Assembly: GCA_019914945.1 (NCBI GenBank)
Contig: CM034100.1
Location: forward strand, 15,077,096-15,141,095
DNA: 64,000 bases
Source of the DNA: Typha latifolia
Taxonomy: Eukaryota; Streptophyta; Magnoliopsida; Poales; Typhaceae
Direction: 5' to 3'
The notes under the pieces: model-generated
The model's database searches: none
The model's input: only the letters and a program-made list of their open reading frames with translations
What the model was told of the DNA's origin: nothing
Part shown: positions 36,878-51,200 of the stretch, piece by piece
How the letters are laid out: the number at the start of each line of letters is the position of its first letter
How positions within the stretch are numbered: position 1 is the first letter of the stretch
Made by a program: the position numbers and the translations under genes

Positions 36878-39800
36878 CTACATTTCTGCTACTCCACTCT
36901 CTGCAGGGGAGTTGTTTGTGGCTGATTTCTCTTTCGGAGGATGGTAGAGAAGTTCTGCTTCTGGGAATGATCCATTGCAAGGAACATCGACCAATAGGTT
37001 GTGATCAGAACTATCATCAGTATATTGGACCAGCATAGATCTCCTATCTGGAGAAGAAGCTAAAAAGTTCCTTGGATTGAAGCAAGCTCCGTCATTGTCA
37101 ACAAAATCATCAGTGTCAACGACAAATCTAGTCGCTGCATTACTAGATTTCGGTTGATCAGAACTTTCCAATGGAGGATCCATGTTGCTCCTAGATTTGC
37201 AAACTTTTTTAGGGCTTCTCATGGTGCCTTTCAACTCTGAAGTTCAGGATATGTAATGAATCAGCTTATGGCCCGTAACCATAATCATGCACTTCCACAA
37301 ATCATTTTTTTAACTATGCAAATTGTTTCACAGAAAGACCAGATATTCTATTGAATGAAATTGTAAAACAAGAAAATATATTTCCAATAAAAGTGAACAA
37401 TATCAGAAGATACCTTTGCAATCTTCTATCATATAGCATTATGATAATGAGGGTGTTGGAAATTCCCCTTGGATAGTTGAAAGTCTAGATGGTACTCCAA
37501 CTGGAAAAAAGTTTGTGTAGAAACCTAGATAAAGTGGCTTACTAGCTTGTTGCCTACAGATGAGCAATTTGCATATTTTGAAGAAAATATAGCTGCAACT
37601 TTGCACGGGACTTATTATTATCTCTGATTATGCAAAATGTTGTCTTTTTTTTAGTTACATGTAAAGGTTGATACCGCAATAGTGAGAGTATATTAATCTT
37701 CATGACAAACTTTAAGTGTGCTTGCTAGGTCTCTTAGTTTTGTAATCATATTGCATTTGAAGGCTACAACCATGACTTCCTCTTGAGGTTCCTGCAGAGT
37801 AAAAACTCTGATTTGATGGATCTGACATCAAGATGAGTTTTCCAGAAGAATTGTTGACGTTGGTTTGTTTAGTGTGGAAATTAACTGAGGAAAGAGAAGA
37901 AATAATAAATAATTAAATTGATACATGCAGATTCACAAGCATCACCAAATGATGGTCTTATGCAATTGCTCTTCAATCATGAAAATCTGCAGTTTGTACA
38001 CAAACCAGTATGATCAGCGGCTCTTCATTAAGTGTATATGGATTCAATAGACGGACTGGCCACTTGCTAGTATATAAATTCCACAAAAGTAGGACATTTG
38101 TCCAGGAAAAGATTTCGGATGCAAAAGAAGGAGACGCACGAGTACTGTAGTGGTTTGAGGCACTAACCTGTATCGGTGCAACTTCGGCTATCATGAGGCC
38201 TCTTGAGGGATGCTAATTTTGAATTTGCAAGCAAATTTGGCCTATTGAACATTTCCTTTCCTCCCGTCTTTTTATAGTTTTTGCCCTAAAAGAGATACAA
38301 GCAAAGATAACAAATTTGGATGTCCATACATACAGCTTAAAACGAGAAATTGTTCATATAGCAGGAAATAAATCTACACCTAAGAAGTATAGACTAAGCT
38401 TCTATCCCTATATATACTAGGTCATAATCTTTTCATACCTCCAGCTGTTTATAGCACTCCACCCACTTAGACTTTAATGGATCAAGCAATACTAGACTCT
38501 TTAAAGCTCTACATTCTTCAGTGTTTGCTTCTGAAAAGGAGAGATCGAAAACTCCCTCTCGAAGAAGCTTTTGATAGCAATGTAAAGCCTCCAGATATTG
38601 GGAAGTACTAAACATACTTCTAAGGCTGCAGATGTAACATGATAAGTTTATAAGTAACGACATAGTATTTCATCTACTAAAAGACAGGAGTGCACTTGCA
38701 AACCTTTCAGGAGGTTTTGTATCTGTAGGAGGAAGATACTTAAGCAACTCTTCTTGTTCCTCACGTGTTAAATAATTAATAAAATTCCCGAAGTTAATAA
38801 CATCCTACAAACATGAATAAGAGGATGTAAGCTCAAAGGCATAGGCACATTAATGAAATGTATTATGGTTAATAGATTCCCAACCAAATCTGTAAATGAG
38901 AAGTTATATTGAAAAGACTGAAACCTTGAAAAAAATGTGAAGCATGCTAAACTTACAGCTAAATCTAGTAATTTTAATGGTGAACCAGCATTTTGAAGGA
39001 TCTGTATCTTTTCATGATGTTTATCCCTGCAAGAAAGTGACAAGCTAAGCCATGCAGAACAATCTAAGTAAAGACTTTCTCTGAAGGATAATCCTTTAAC
39101 ATATACAAGTTATGGCCAAGAAAAAGAATTAACTTCAGTCATGTGTACTCTTTTTATATTGCTGTAGTGAATGTCTAAGAGCACCTTTTTGAATTATCTT
39201 GAGCCACTTGTGCTGGACACTTCTTAAATTTCTCAGTGTTGATATTTGATAGCCTTGTTCCTTTTCTTTCACTATGTACAGGAAAAGGTGCTGACCCTGA
39301 GTAGGCCTCATTACTAAAAGACGATTGATGATCTAGGGGAATTGAGCTTGCTTCTGATTCTTCCTCCAACAATTTAGAACTTGAATGTCTTATGAGATAA
39401 CTTCCATAGCCTGTCTCAAAAGAACCTGCTGGAGTTTCACTTTGATAAAGCAGGTCGTCGTTTGAGGATCCTGAAAGGTAAGATGACTGTTGTTCATGCA
39501 TTATCGAGTAGAGATCCTGTGTGAGCTTTTCAACATGAGAAGGCTTAGGATGAGCAATGCATGTCCTCTTTTTGGATGGCACTAGTGAATCCCAAACATT
39601 GGACTGCGCTGAACCTGGAAAAGAAAGATATAAGAAGATTAGATAGAGACGAGACACATGATATCACGTATAGGCACAACAGCACCTCAGGATAGCCAGC
39701 AACTTCCGGGCAAAACATAAATTCATAAAAGGAAAAGTTCTATTTGTTAAGCCAGACAGTAACAAGCTTCAAAACATTTGGTCTACAGTTAGTTCTATTT

Positions 39801-42323
39801 GTTAACCAAGGAGTTCTTGTTATAATTGTAATGACATAATTAGAAGTCCTTCATGCTGAACAATATCGTCAGACAAATAAAAGGATGCTTCAAAAGAAAA
39901 TAATCAAGACTCCAGAATAAATAACGGTGTCAGATGCTGGATAGCATATAGGAGGCTTGAGTACGCCTATAAGTCATCCATGTAGTTGAAATCGATTAGT
40001 TTTAAGAACTTTATATGTGCTGCAATCAAGCTAGTTGAGTAAAAGAAAGATCACTTTGCCTCATTCAATCCAACAAGTTTAAAAGCAAGTATGCTCAAGT
40101 TCAGGAAATAATTTAGTTATGAATAAACAAACAAATTACATATGTTTGCAACTTTAATTACAAGAGGTTCTTATAGAAACAACAACCAACCCATCTTAAT
40201 TCCACACAGAATGCAAGGGCAGCAAACAACCTTATAAAATGGCATAATGTCTTTAAAATTCCACACAGAATGCAAAAGTACTAGGATTTATGGATATAGT
40301 CAATGACTACATAATAATAGTCTGAAGAGACATGTTGACAGTGTGATTCTGAAATTCCTATTCCAAGTTCAACAAACTCTCCTTTGACATTATATCTTTG
40401 AAATGTACCTGCTAGCATTTGCATCCCTCAACTAGGATCCTTGTCCGAGAAAACAATGTAAGATAAATATCATCTATTTGCTAAGGTACATCAAGATTAT
40501 TTGTGGACAAGAAAGATATATAACCTGTCAGATCACTTGCATCAGCAGTGCCAAAATGTCCACAACTCTCTGAATATGATATTGCTGATCCAGAACTAGA
40601 TCGATTGCTAGTATCACCCTCAACAATCTTTCGGAAGTTTTGATCACAGAATGGCATTTCACGCTCATTTTCCAGTATAGCATTATTCTGCTTCTTCTTG
40701 GGCAACTTCTGTTCCTTGGGCTTGAATGAGATACTTTTAACTTTAGTAACATTTATTTCTTCAGAATCTATAGCTTCCCGAGCATGTATTGGAGTGTAGT
40801 TTGTCAGGGAACCCTTAGTTCTCCACCTTGAACCACATGCATTGCATAACACAGGCTTTTCCGGTGGTCCGTTCCGCCAAAGAGGAGTACCTGTTGCATA
40901 AATTATCTTCAACATCGGATGGTTCATAATTGTGGAAAATTCACTAGTCGAGAGTCAATGTCATTGAAGAAATAAAGAGCATGGTGGTATAGTTATATCA
41001 TGATCTTGGTTCCAAAATATCAAATGCAAGATTAGAAGTCCTGTTTGAAGATCAAGTAGATTGCAGATTTTATTGGTATATGATTAGGAGTTACTAATCA
41101 CACTTGTAGGTAATTGAGAAAGAGAGACAGATCTCATTGGGTACTACAGGTAGATTTAAGCTACATTTTTAATTCTAAGACTTAAAAGAGTTGCAGAAAT
41201 GACTTTCTTTAAAGAAATAAAATAGTGCCATAAATCTCAAGAAATACAAACGGGAAAAAGGTCCTAAATATCGAGAAATCTAGTGATGAAAAAAATTAAA
41301 GAAAAGATTGAATGTTTTAGATTGTAATAACTAACTTCAATCATCACCACAGAACCTTTTCTGAGATTAATAACAAATCTTATACACTCATTAATTCCAT
41401 CACGGGTTATATCCATGAGATGCAGTCATAAGTTGTATATGATGGTACCTTTTAGATGCAAAGTTGATTGACACTAAGATGGATATATGTACTTGATAAA
41501 ATTAATTGTATTGAGACCAAGAAAAAATATAGTCAAATGCATTATAGAGAATGAACCAACTAATATCATTTCATAGTGAGCATAAGCAACCAACTGAAGA
41601 AATTGATAGCTGCATCTAACAAAAGTAGGATATTTGTGGCAGAGTGGCATGAAAATGCTTGTGCTGAAACACACATTAAGTCAACTATCTTAAACAATTG
41701 GATTTTTAATCAAGAAAACAGCAACTCAGAAACAAGTTATTCCAGTTAAAGAAAATGGAACATATCTGTAATTAGTAGTATCAGTATTCCTGATTTTCCT
41801 TTGTTTTGACAAGTAATCATTTGCTACTTTTGCAAATAATATACTTCAAAGAAGAAAGTGACATTTGAGTATAGGAAGATATAGGATTGATTTATGGGTC
41901 TTAAATATATATAGAATGAATTTTAGTCTTAAAACACTAGAGAATACTGCATAGCTTCTGAACAAGAACCAGAAAGCACAAAACGAGAAACAATTCAGAA
42001 AACAAGAAACCATAGTCCGCTAGTTTCAGGCAAGATTTATCACAAACACCTGCATGGCCAGATGCATTACTCATTTCATCTCAGTAATTTGAAGGCATGC
42101 AGCTATGCAAGTGCCTAAATGGAAAAGGGAAGAACTAATACAAAAAGAAGCATCTCAAAACAATTTTAATCAGATGAAAGTCCTCTCATAAAAGGGAGAT
42201 AAAACCAATGAAACAGAGAAGCATAGAAAAAAAAAATCGAAATAGTAAGAAAATATTCATCAGAAACACAAATAAGAGCTCACTTGTAACTCCACAATGA
42301 CGGCAAGGCCCATGCTTTCCCAT
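36878..42323 (-). CDS. GATA26: GATA26-type zinc-finger transcription factor, 8 exons, complete
   Basis: Exons in transcript order: 42323-42284, 40890-40525, 39614-39185, 39026-38957, 38804-38704, 38625-38439, 38285-38168, 37236-36878. They join to 1,671 nt (556 aa), slightly longer than Arabidopsis GATA26. This is a nuclear DNA-binding factor of the GATA26/27 subgroup. The N-terminal finger is CRHC-X18-CNAC (C7, C10, C29, C32) with the signature [22 protein letters not shown] split into two exons after Thr13 (A|GT). A mid-region [14 protein letters not shown] and basic patches follow. Exons 5 and 6 (about residues 303-398) carry the subgroup's DEUBAD/ASXH-like block [17 protein letters not shown] and [12 protein letters not shown]. 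The C-terminus has [20 protein letters not shown]. The start at 42323 gives [11 protein letters not shown], as in the family. Intron 1 is about 1.4 kb. Confidence 0.92.
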
Positions 42324-42720
42324 GTCTATCTATCTCCCTTCCTCCCCTCACTCCTCCTTAACCCCCCAAGAGTTAAAATTATCAGAAAGGGAGATAAAAA
42401 GATTCGTTCTTCATACAGCATATATCTTAGCAAAACTAGCAAGAGTTCTATATCCTTGTAGCCAACTTCTTCTAAAGGCGTTCTCGCAGTGAGAACAACA
42501 GATAAACTCAACACAAGTCCTTGGTGGATCCTATTCCTCCTCCTCCTCCTCTCCTCCTCCTCTCCTTCTCTTCTCCTACCAGTCTCAGTCTCTCAGACCC
42601 AAAAAGAGAGAAGAGAAGAGAAGAAAGAAGGCCAAGTGGGGAAGAAGAAAAAGAAGACAGAGATGTAGATGTAGAGAAGAATGCACCCAAAAAAAGGAAG
42701 AAAAATTTAGAGGGTCAGAT
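42324..42720 (-). promoter_or_regulatory. 5' leader and promoter-proximal region of the GATA gene
   Basis: Upstream of the GATA start codon. The plus strand is strongly C/T-rich at 42535-42590 (TCCTCCTCC, CTCTCC), so the transcribed strand carries GA-rich leader sequence of the kind often seen in plant 5' UTRs. Several short open frames cross this region, but their composition is low-complexity and none looks real. Confidence 0.45.
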
Positions 42721-43575
42721 GGGTTTCTTTGTTGGAATTATACAATCCAATGGAAGGGAGAAGACTGCTGGGAATCAAATTAATGGTCAGGGGAAAAGGA
42801 GAGGAGGTGAAGAGGTGGGAGGAAAAAAAAAAGGATTTTTTTTCCTATTTGTATTTGTATGACCTCAGGTTATGGGCTGCAACATTCATTCATATTATCA
42901 TATACATGAGTTTGAGCCTTGAGGGAATGAGCAATTATATTTATTTATTTATTTTATTCTATTCCTCCTTGTTAAAGAGATTAACAAAGGGGAATTTTTT
43001 TTTGTACATTAAATATTTATCCCAATTTACACACTCTTACATTCATATCCTGCTGACCTTTTTGTATTTTTTTTTAAGAAAAAAATCTTTAGACATAGAT
43101 TTCATTCACTCATCTAATAAAATGATGAGGTACACAAATTAAACATCCCAAAGAAAATAAGACATCCTGCAGACCTTGGACTTTTTTTGTGATAGCATTC
43201 AAGAAATTTTTTCAAGGAATAAATAGATTAAGGAAACCATGATTAATTATTAGTCTCTCAAACTATTTGATTGGTCAAACTATGTATATTTTTCTTTCTC
43301 AATTCATCTTAGTCTTTATATATAAATATATATTTTAATTATCTTCTGTGTTAATTGGATTTATATAATATGGAATGGTGGTGTTCTCTTGAAACTGTGG
43401 ATTAATAATACAATGAATGTCTTGGTAATTAAAGATTGCATTACCAAATCTTGATCACTACATCATAATAAATGCAAAATAATATTCTCTGTATATTGAA
43501 TGATTTAAGAAGATTTTTTTTTAATCCTACTGTAGTACATATCTCCTGAGAAGATTTGAAAGTTAGGAAGTTCAT

Positions 43576-43577
<2 letters not shown>

Positions 43578-43611
<34 letters not shown>
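43578..43611. repeat. (TA)n microsatellite
   Basis: About 34 bp of uninterrupted alternating A and T. Confidence 0.9.
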
Positions 43612-43613
<2 letters not shown>

Positions 43614-44256
43614 TCCTTTATGACACTGATAAAGTTGACCATAGTTATTGAGCTTTAATACAATTAATTCTCTTGCACTAGAAGGCAAAGGTGGAGGATC
43701 ATTTTTATTCAAAGTTTCTCATTCAATTTCCATTATATCCCAAATTCTTTTTTTCCTTCTCTTTCAGTAGTCTTAAAATATTATAATTGCTATTATATTC
43801 TTTAAAATGTTATAATTTTCATTAGGGTTATTTTTTATCTAGTACTTAAAAAATATTACATATATGTTAATAATTATAATACCTTTATTTCTTGAACTTT
43901 GGAAGGCAAATATTAATATTAAGTTTTCTTGCGTAAAATATTTTTTTATTATACGGATAATATTGGATAGTTTTCGAACAATATAAAGCTCAACCGAATG
44001 ATTTTTTTTTTCTTAATTTAAGTTTAGTTTTCATTAGATTTAGTCGATGGCAATAATTATGTTTTGAAGAATATAGTGACACATTATATAATTTGAAAAG
44101 TTTTCAATAGCAATTTATGTTAAGAAAAAAATCCCTAAAGAAAATAAGGTTACTTTGAGCACTAATTCTCTCCTTATCTTGTGCTAATCCAGAGTGTATT
44201 CCTTTGAAACACTTCAAATTCCACACTTACCCAACCACCCACCTTTGCTTGCATGA

Positions 44257-44392
<136 letters not shown>

Positions 44393-44953
44393 AGTTGGGT
44401 CATGCATTGGTTGATGCCTATCTTTTGCCATGGCTAGTGACCATCACTCCCATTCATTTTCAATACTAAGAATTCAATTTTACATCCACAACCTAATCAA
44501 ACCCATAGGTGGCCTATCCAAAATTTGTCTGCTTTGTTCCTCTCTCTATCTTCTTTTGTCCAATTTCAACATATATATTTACATACTTATTTTTATAAAC
44601 TTAAGCACTTAACCCTTGATGATGTACAACAAGTTATAATTGTTAGATTTTTCATTTAAAATTGTCGTTGCTAGAATCGATATGGTTCATTAGTGCCAAC
44701 AATTTTTTGCCATAAATAATTTGCTAAACGACTAAATTTATCTTTATTTATCTCAAAACAGACTATAATTTTGTGAGGATAATGAAATTTTTTTCTATCG
44801 CTATTAACGACTGATTTACTATCTATTGTAATATAGTGTGAATAATATACGGATTAATTGCTTAAATTTAAAATTAGACTAAGTTAAAATTAAACCAAAC
44901 AACAATGATATTACCCATAATTTTAATACATAAATTTGATAGGGCTAAATATG

Positions 44954-44954
44954 G

Positions 44955-44996
<42 letters not shown>
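44954..44996 (+). repeat. (GA)n microsatellite
   Basis: About 43 bp of GA repeat, roughly 570 bp after the CT tract and complementary to it. The two could pair as a long inverted repeat in single-stranded form. Confidence 0.93.
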
Positions 44997-44999
<3 letters not shown>

Positions 45000-47900
45000 T
45001 GACCTACTTGCCAACCACAACTAAAAGTCTTATAAATGTTAGGGTTTGACCATGACCAACGTCTAACTTACCTTCTTTATGAAGGTTTTAATATTTTATC
45101 CTTCTTTCTGCTAACATTTACTTCAGAGATAAGGTATTCCCTTTTCTTTGTTATTGGCCATCTCACCTAATGGATTGCCCATGGACTCCACTTTTCCTCC
45201 CCAGAACTTGTGGATGGAAAGTATTGATTAGATTGCATTCACCCGGAGACTACACCAAACTTGATATACAAGGTGAAAAAAAATATAAAAGAAATCAACA
45301 ATGTTAATGGAGTAATAATTCCAAAATAATGATATATGTTCTTATAAATTAGGTGGGGGTGTAATTGAGATGAGCATGATTTGTTATTTTTCTCTAATTT
45401 CAAGCTTGAATCGTCTTTCACTCTGTCTACATATGTACACACATCCAAATCCTTATTGAGACTCAGTTTGATTGAGCTTTTGTTAAAATTTGGCTTTGAA
45501 CCTGAAAGTACTGTTGAAATTTAATTTGATTTTTTTTTAAAAAAAATTTCCCTAAATTCAATGCTTGAGTAGCTGGATTAATTTGACATTTTTTTTTTTT
45601 GACAAGATGAGGTTCATTTTAGTTTTCTTGTTCTATAAAGAAAAGGAAAATAGCACTAATTTTTCATCTCTTGAATTGACTAGTATTTTAGAGTTTATAA
45701 TTTAATCAGGAGGGCGGCATAAGTAACTAGGGCACATCATTATGGGCCCATAGAAATAATGCATGCAAACCTGCCTCTCTTGTTTAAAGCTCAATCCAAG
45801 TATCAAAATCCAAAGATCTTTTCTAGCTCCTCTATGATTAGAGTTCTCATATGAGCTGATCTAAGTCACATAACCACCAAAATATCTCTCAACTTGGACC
45901 CAATTCAACCCTCTTCTCGCCAACGATTTTACTTTCGAATTGAGATTCTATGCGGGCCGACCGACAATCGAATGCATGATGTAGTTTCTGATCAAATTTT
46001 ACAACTCCTCTTATTATTATTATTTTTTTTTGTTGAACATAATCAAAGCTATCAAATGTGTGTGTATATCAAATATACACACAAACAAAAGTGGATTGGA
46101 TCAAATTAAGCATGATAGAGAACTAACTAAATTAATTTAGGTCAGATGAGACTTTGTTGTTAAAAGGAGGGTTGGTTGCATGCACTATTTCACTATTATA
46201 TTAATATTTGGTGATCCGGCAATGGACACTATTAAAACCATCGATGCCCACTTTGCAAAGAATCAAAACTAGAAAGTCAATTAATTTAGTATAAATCCAG
46301 CTTATCTTGGCTGTTTACTTTACGTTAATATTTATCCCTCTCCAAGAACAATGTTCCTTTGGATTGAATAAATTATATAAACCTTTTGATCTTCGAGAGT
46401 ACCAAACCACATCATAAACTTACAGGCTTTTTTGTTGTATATTAACCATCTTATCCACCGCCCTCGTCTCTCTCCTACTTTATCTTGTAGAAGGAGAAGA
46501 TGATGAAATAATAATAATAATAATAACAATAGAAAGAAGGAAAAATAATAATAACAACTCCAATGAGGTCAGCAGTAGGCACTAATTTTCTTTAATCTAC
46601 TTAGCTTGTACATATCTGGAGACTTTCTTCTACTAGTACAAGAAAACAAAATTATGAGACCCAAAATGACCGATCACTACTACTATAACCTATTGGTTTA
46701 GAGTCCAATTCCGATTCCACTAGAATATAGTCTATGATTTGTATCCATTATGACTCAGTTTCTTGAAACAAATGATCAAGCTGTTCAAATTCGAGAAAAC
46801 TAATGGTTTGTCTAACCTATGATTAGTCTACATGCTTATTATTATCAGTAAGAAGGAAAAAAAAAATTAATGGGGATTTGGCATCACTATTTTATGGGAC
46901 TATTATATCCATTAGTAATAAGACAAGACGATCTTATCTCAAATTCTTCTGGTGGGCTTCAAAATCTGACAATAGATTTCTTTATTCATACAGGGGATTT
47001 GGCTCTTTATTGCGTCAAACTTTTAGGCGTATTTAATCCATTTCTAAAGTGTTAACATATCATCAACTATAGATGACGGCTTAGGAGTAGATAACTCGGA
47101 CATTTTTTGATTCGCTATTGAACCAGTCAGTTAAATTGCCACTAATTTTTCATTTATAAGAGCAGTGCAGTGCAGTGTCCTTATAAATGCTATTGATGAG
47201 TAAAACATATTATATTACAGGAGTAAGAATATAATAAATGAAAAGGTGATGGTATTAGCAAAGGGCAAAAAGTGCAACAGATAAGAAGTGGTGATTATTA
47301 TTTAAACAAAATAGATTGTTAGAAACCCACCACGTAGGACATCCAATGCATCGGTAGTATTTTATGCAATTATAACATCATCTTTATAAAAACATTCTAG
47401 TTATCAACATCAGTATAGAGAATGTTATAAAAGCAATGTACCAGCCAGGTATAGTGTGGAGTTTAAGTCATGTTTACCCTTGATTCCTAGTTGGGTGAGG
47501 CATTAGTTTATTCAAGTCGAGGTCTTGGGGTTTGGAAGTTTATAAGGAACATAGTCAAAACCCATAATACTATACTCCTTTCCATCTTCCATTCAGAGTT
47601 TATGAATGCTCTACTGTTGACCATGAGAAGGAGAAGCCTTTAAGCCACAGTTTTCACCTTTATAATTAAAGTAATTGCAACCTGAACTACTTGTGTAATA
47701 TTTATAATGTATGAGATGATCACATCTTGTTACGTCTAATGGTGAAATAGGTAGAGATGATCTTTTCTAGGTATCACATTGAACTGAAACAATGAACGTG
47801 GAGTAATCCACTGTAAAGCATAATCCAATATACCTTGCATAGGACGTAGACACATCTATACTTGTATGACAAGATGAACACGTAGATATCAATGATTATC

Positions 47901-48215
47901 GTATCCAAGGCATACCGTAGATGTGATCTGCTAGAGTGCAATCAACGAAAGGGTTCCAGGAGAATTCACAAGAGTTCTTTTACGACCAGGTGGGCAAGGT
48001 TTTTCTATCCATTGAGAACATCAAACATGGATCTTCTTCTTCGAAAATAAAAGAAAAGAATCATAACCCTAAACTTTAGTGTTTCTTGGGTATTTCTAAT
48101 TTTGTTGACGTGTATATCCTAAAATTTCCAAAACTCGTTCTTCTGATGAGTGATAAATTACATTGGAATAAAAAAACACATCTTCTCCTGGAGACGACGA
48201 TATGTCCTGCAAAAC

Positions 48216-51200
48216 TCATTGGCAGCCTGGCCAGTTTGAGAACACTATATCCTTGTCTCCTACATTCCCATGTACAAATACTTTTGGCTCTTTAAGCTGT
48301 ATAAAAGAAAATATCATCAGCTGGTCTCAAAGTTCTAATAACACAAGCTGCTGACTTAATAAGTCAACTGGAAGCAACATTCTAGTTGATAGGGAAACCT
48401 GTAAGTAAAATAAGGAGATCTTTAACTAACACAGTTAAGAGCAAAAAGATCTACAGGGGACTCAAAATTATGCCCACAACTCTATTTTAACTTGTGTCGA
48501 TACTAATCCCATGATATGAACTTTCTCAGATCCTATCTTTCAAGACTTAAAAAAAATACCATACCAGTAATATCGGTGGAAAATGAAATCCGATACGGGC
48601 TCTAGAGAATCCGTTTACTGCAAGTAAGCATTTATAGCCAGCAACTTCACTGTGTTCACTGAAAAATAACAAACAAAGAAATGAGGGGAAAGAACCAGAC
48701 CAAAATTAAAAAAGAAAAAAGAAAAAGAAGAGAAGCATCTTGGCCATAAATCTATCCAACTTTCTGCATTCTAAAATGTAGCCATGCATATATTCACATA
48801 AAATCGGCAAAGAGTGTGCTCAAAAGAATATATATGATAATAGAATAATTGATCATCATCCACTTTTCAGAGAACTGTATAAACAAAGAGAATGAGAAAA
48901 GTTATTCACAAATTCCCCAAAATATGTATTAGCTTTCCACTCATTTTATGTAAAAATTCACAAATTCCCCAAAAATGTGGATTAATCTATTATGTAAAAA
49001 TGCAAAGAATGTGCAACTGCATAAGCAAAAAAGTCGTGCAGTGCCTTAATTTTGCAACCAGCATCAACACAACTTGCTTGTGCAAAATAGCCAAGGCCAA
49101 AAAGTCAACTTTCTTCTGATCAAGATATGACACTAACAAGGAAAGGAAAGAAGAAAAGAACAACCTTCTTCAAATAATGGATGCACTCACAATGAAGTCT
49201 CTCTTCAATACGAATCCACCACCCCACCCACACAAAAAGCAAAAAAGGAAAAGAACAAAAGCCAAAATAAACCCGTGTAGGCCTGCATCTTGTCAAGATG
49301 TTCTTCCCTTAATATTCAAAAGGCAACAAAGGATGAAAATCACACCATAGACAGATTACTGCATGAGAAGAGGATCAGCAGCTTAAGAATTGAAGTGAAA
49401 TGTGACAAGAGAAAGTATTGAAAGTGCAGGTTATGAAGCCATATAATTAGTATATAAAGGACAATCTCTATGTGCATGAAAAGCAGAATATAACAACTGA
49501 TAACATGCAAGTCTTTTTTATGTTCACCATAGTGCTAGCATGAGAATGGAATAAGATCCGACACTTACTTCAATAGGTAGGTGAAATTTCTGCTGCGATA
49601 TTCCTCGACGGCAATGCCTTCCTCCTTGGAGTATCTATAAACAAAACAAAAAAATATCCCAAAATAGATGAAGAAATCAAAGAATTTCCAATTCACTGGG
49701 ATGATCAACTGATAGTGCTGTGTTAATATACCAGTATTTATCAACTAAGTCTGAATATTTGCATGTACTAATTCCTAAGAAGGGCAGAAAGAACATCAGT
49801 TTGACATAGGCTTTCAATACCCAAAGGTACATACATAGCAAAAGGTGTATCACAAAACTAGTCCAGCAGACAATAGTTATGGTGTATGTTTTTTACAAAA
49901 GAAGATAGGTTGAATAATGACCCCATAATGCCCACAAGATAGGTTGAAAGCTTGGAAGTGTTCTATGTTTACGATCTACTCCTAGAAAAATATAAAAAGA
50001 TAAAGACGATCTAACGACTCCGATAAAAAATAAAAATAAAATGAATAATTTAGCTAAACTCAAATCCATTCAATGATTTTAATCAACACATGTCTATTCC
50101 TATTTATAGAAGTAAAAACCCTAGCAGATTGAATCCACATACGAATTATCTGATTTATTTGAAGTTTAAAACAATAAAATAAATCAAACTAACTTAAGTT
50201 GACTCTATTCGACTCAACCAACTCGACTAACCTAACTCACGTGATCGGATCATAACAATCCACCACGCTTTCAACTATCTTGACCTCAAAGTGTCTATGG
50301 TAGTTTCCATACCTTCTGTCGCTCTCGAAATGCATGTTCTCAATCTCCATGCGGATCTTGTCTGCCACGTGGAGGAAGGGCCCATGATGGGTTCTACTTT
50401 AGGGCCCACTTATTCGAGCCATAATCTGTTATAGCCGCGGTTGGCTAAGATCGAATCCTAGCCATAGATGGTTTGAGCTGAGGTCTTAGCGCATGCGGTT
50501 TAGGCCATGGCTCAGGTGAGAAAGCTCCAAGGAAGTGATCAGTCATAATGGTTTATGCCGATGGGGCTTAGATCGCCACCGGTGAAAAGCTAGGGTTTTC
50601 GGCCCTAGCTTCCACTGCGGGTAGGGAAGATGGCATCATGACCGTCGCTAGGGTCTTCTCCGACATTGCTACGATGAAGGGCTCAATTTGCAAGGATGGA
50701 GGGTGCTCCACCGCGACCGGAGTAAGGGTGGTTGCCGCAGTTTAGATGGTCTCCATGGTTTCACCATTGTTAGTGCTCGAAGGTGGAGGTGGCAGCTGTT
50801 CCGCAGTAGCCCGCAATAGTGGTGGCGTAGGGCGGTAGAGGGCGGTTAGTAGGACTTCTATTAAGGCCTGAATCGAGTCCTTGAGGGTGGTTTGGATCTC
50901 CTTCAAGTTCTCCTTCAATTCGAGCGAGAATTCTTTACATATCACCGTTGTCCATGCCGGTGGCTCGTCACTGACGATTGCTAGTGGTGGCGGTGGCACC
51001 AGGAAAACACCCATAGGAACAGAGATGAGTTCATGGTCCTCCAAGATTGCTCCTTCATTCATCTTCTTCAATTTCATGCTAACCATCGGCCAAGGAACAC
51101 CGACTCTAATACCAACGTTACAAACCAGATCTGGACGTAAGAAAATTATGAAATTTATATGGTGGTAGCCTCACGAGTTACAAACAGAGTAGAACGATAA

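Noticed and set aside
37725..37785. A possible extra GATA exon on the minus strand after CTGCAG at about 37792, reading Gly-Thr-Ser-Arg-Gly
   Set aside because: Its phase fits, but it reaches a stop within about 27 codons, while skipping it joins GAT-ACA-G to AG-TTG in frame and yields the family's C-terminal region. It could at most be a poison exon.
42508..42862. Overlapping open frames of 60-113 codons on both strands upstream of the GATA gene
   Set aside because: Low-complexity Ser, Pro, Lys and Glu runs from the CT-rich leader; no domain and no matching exon structure.
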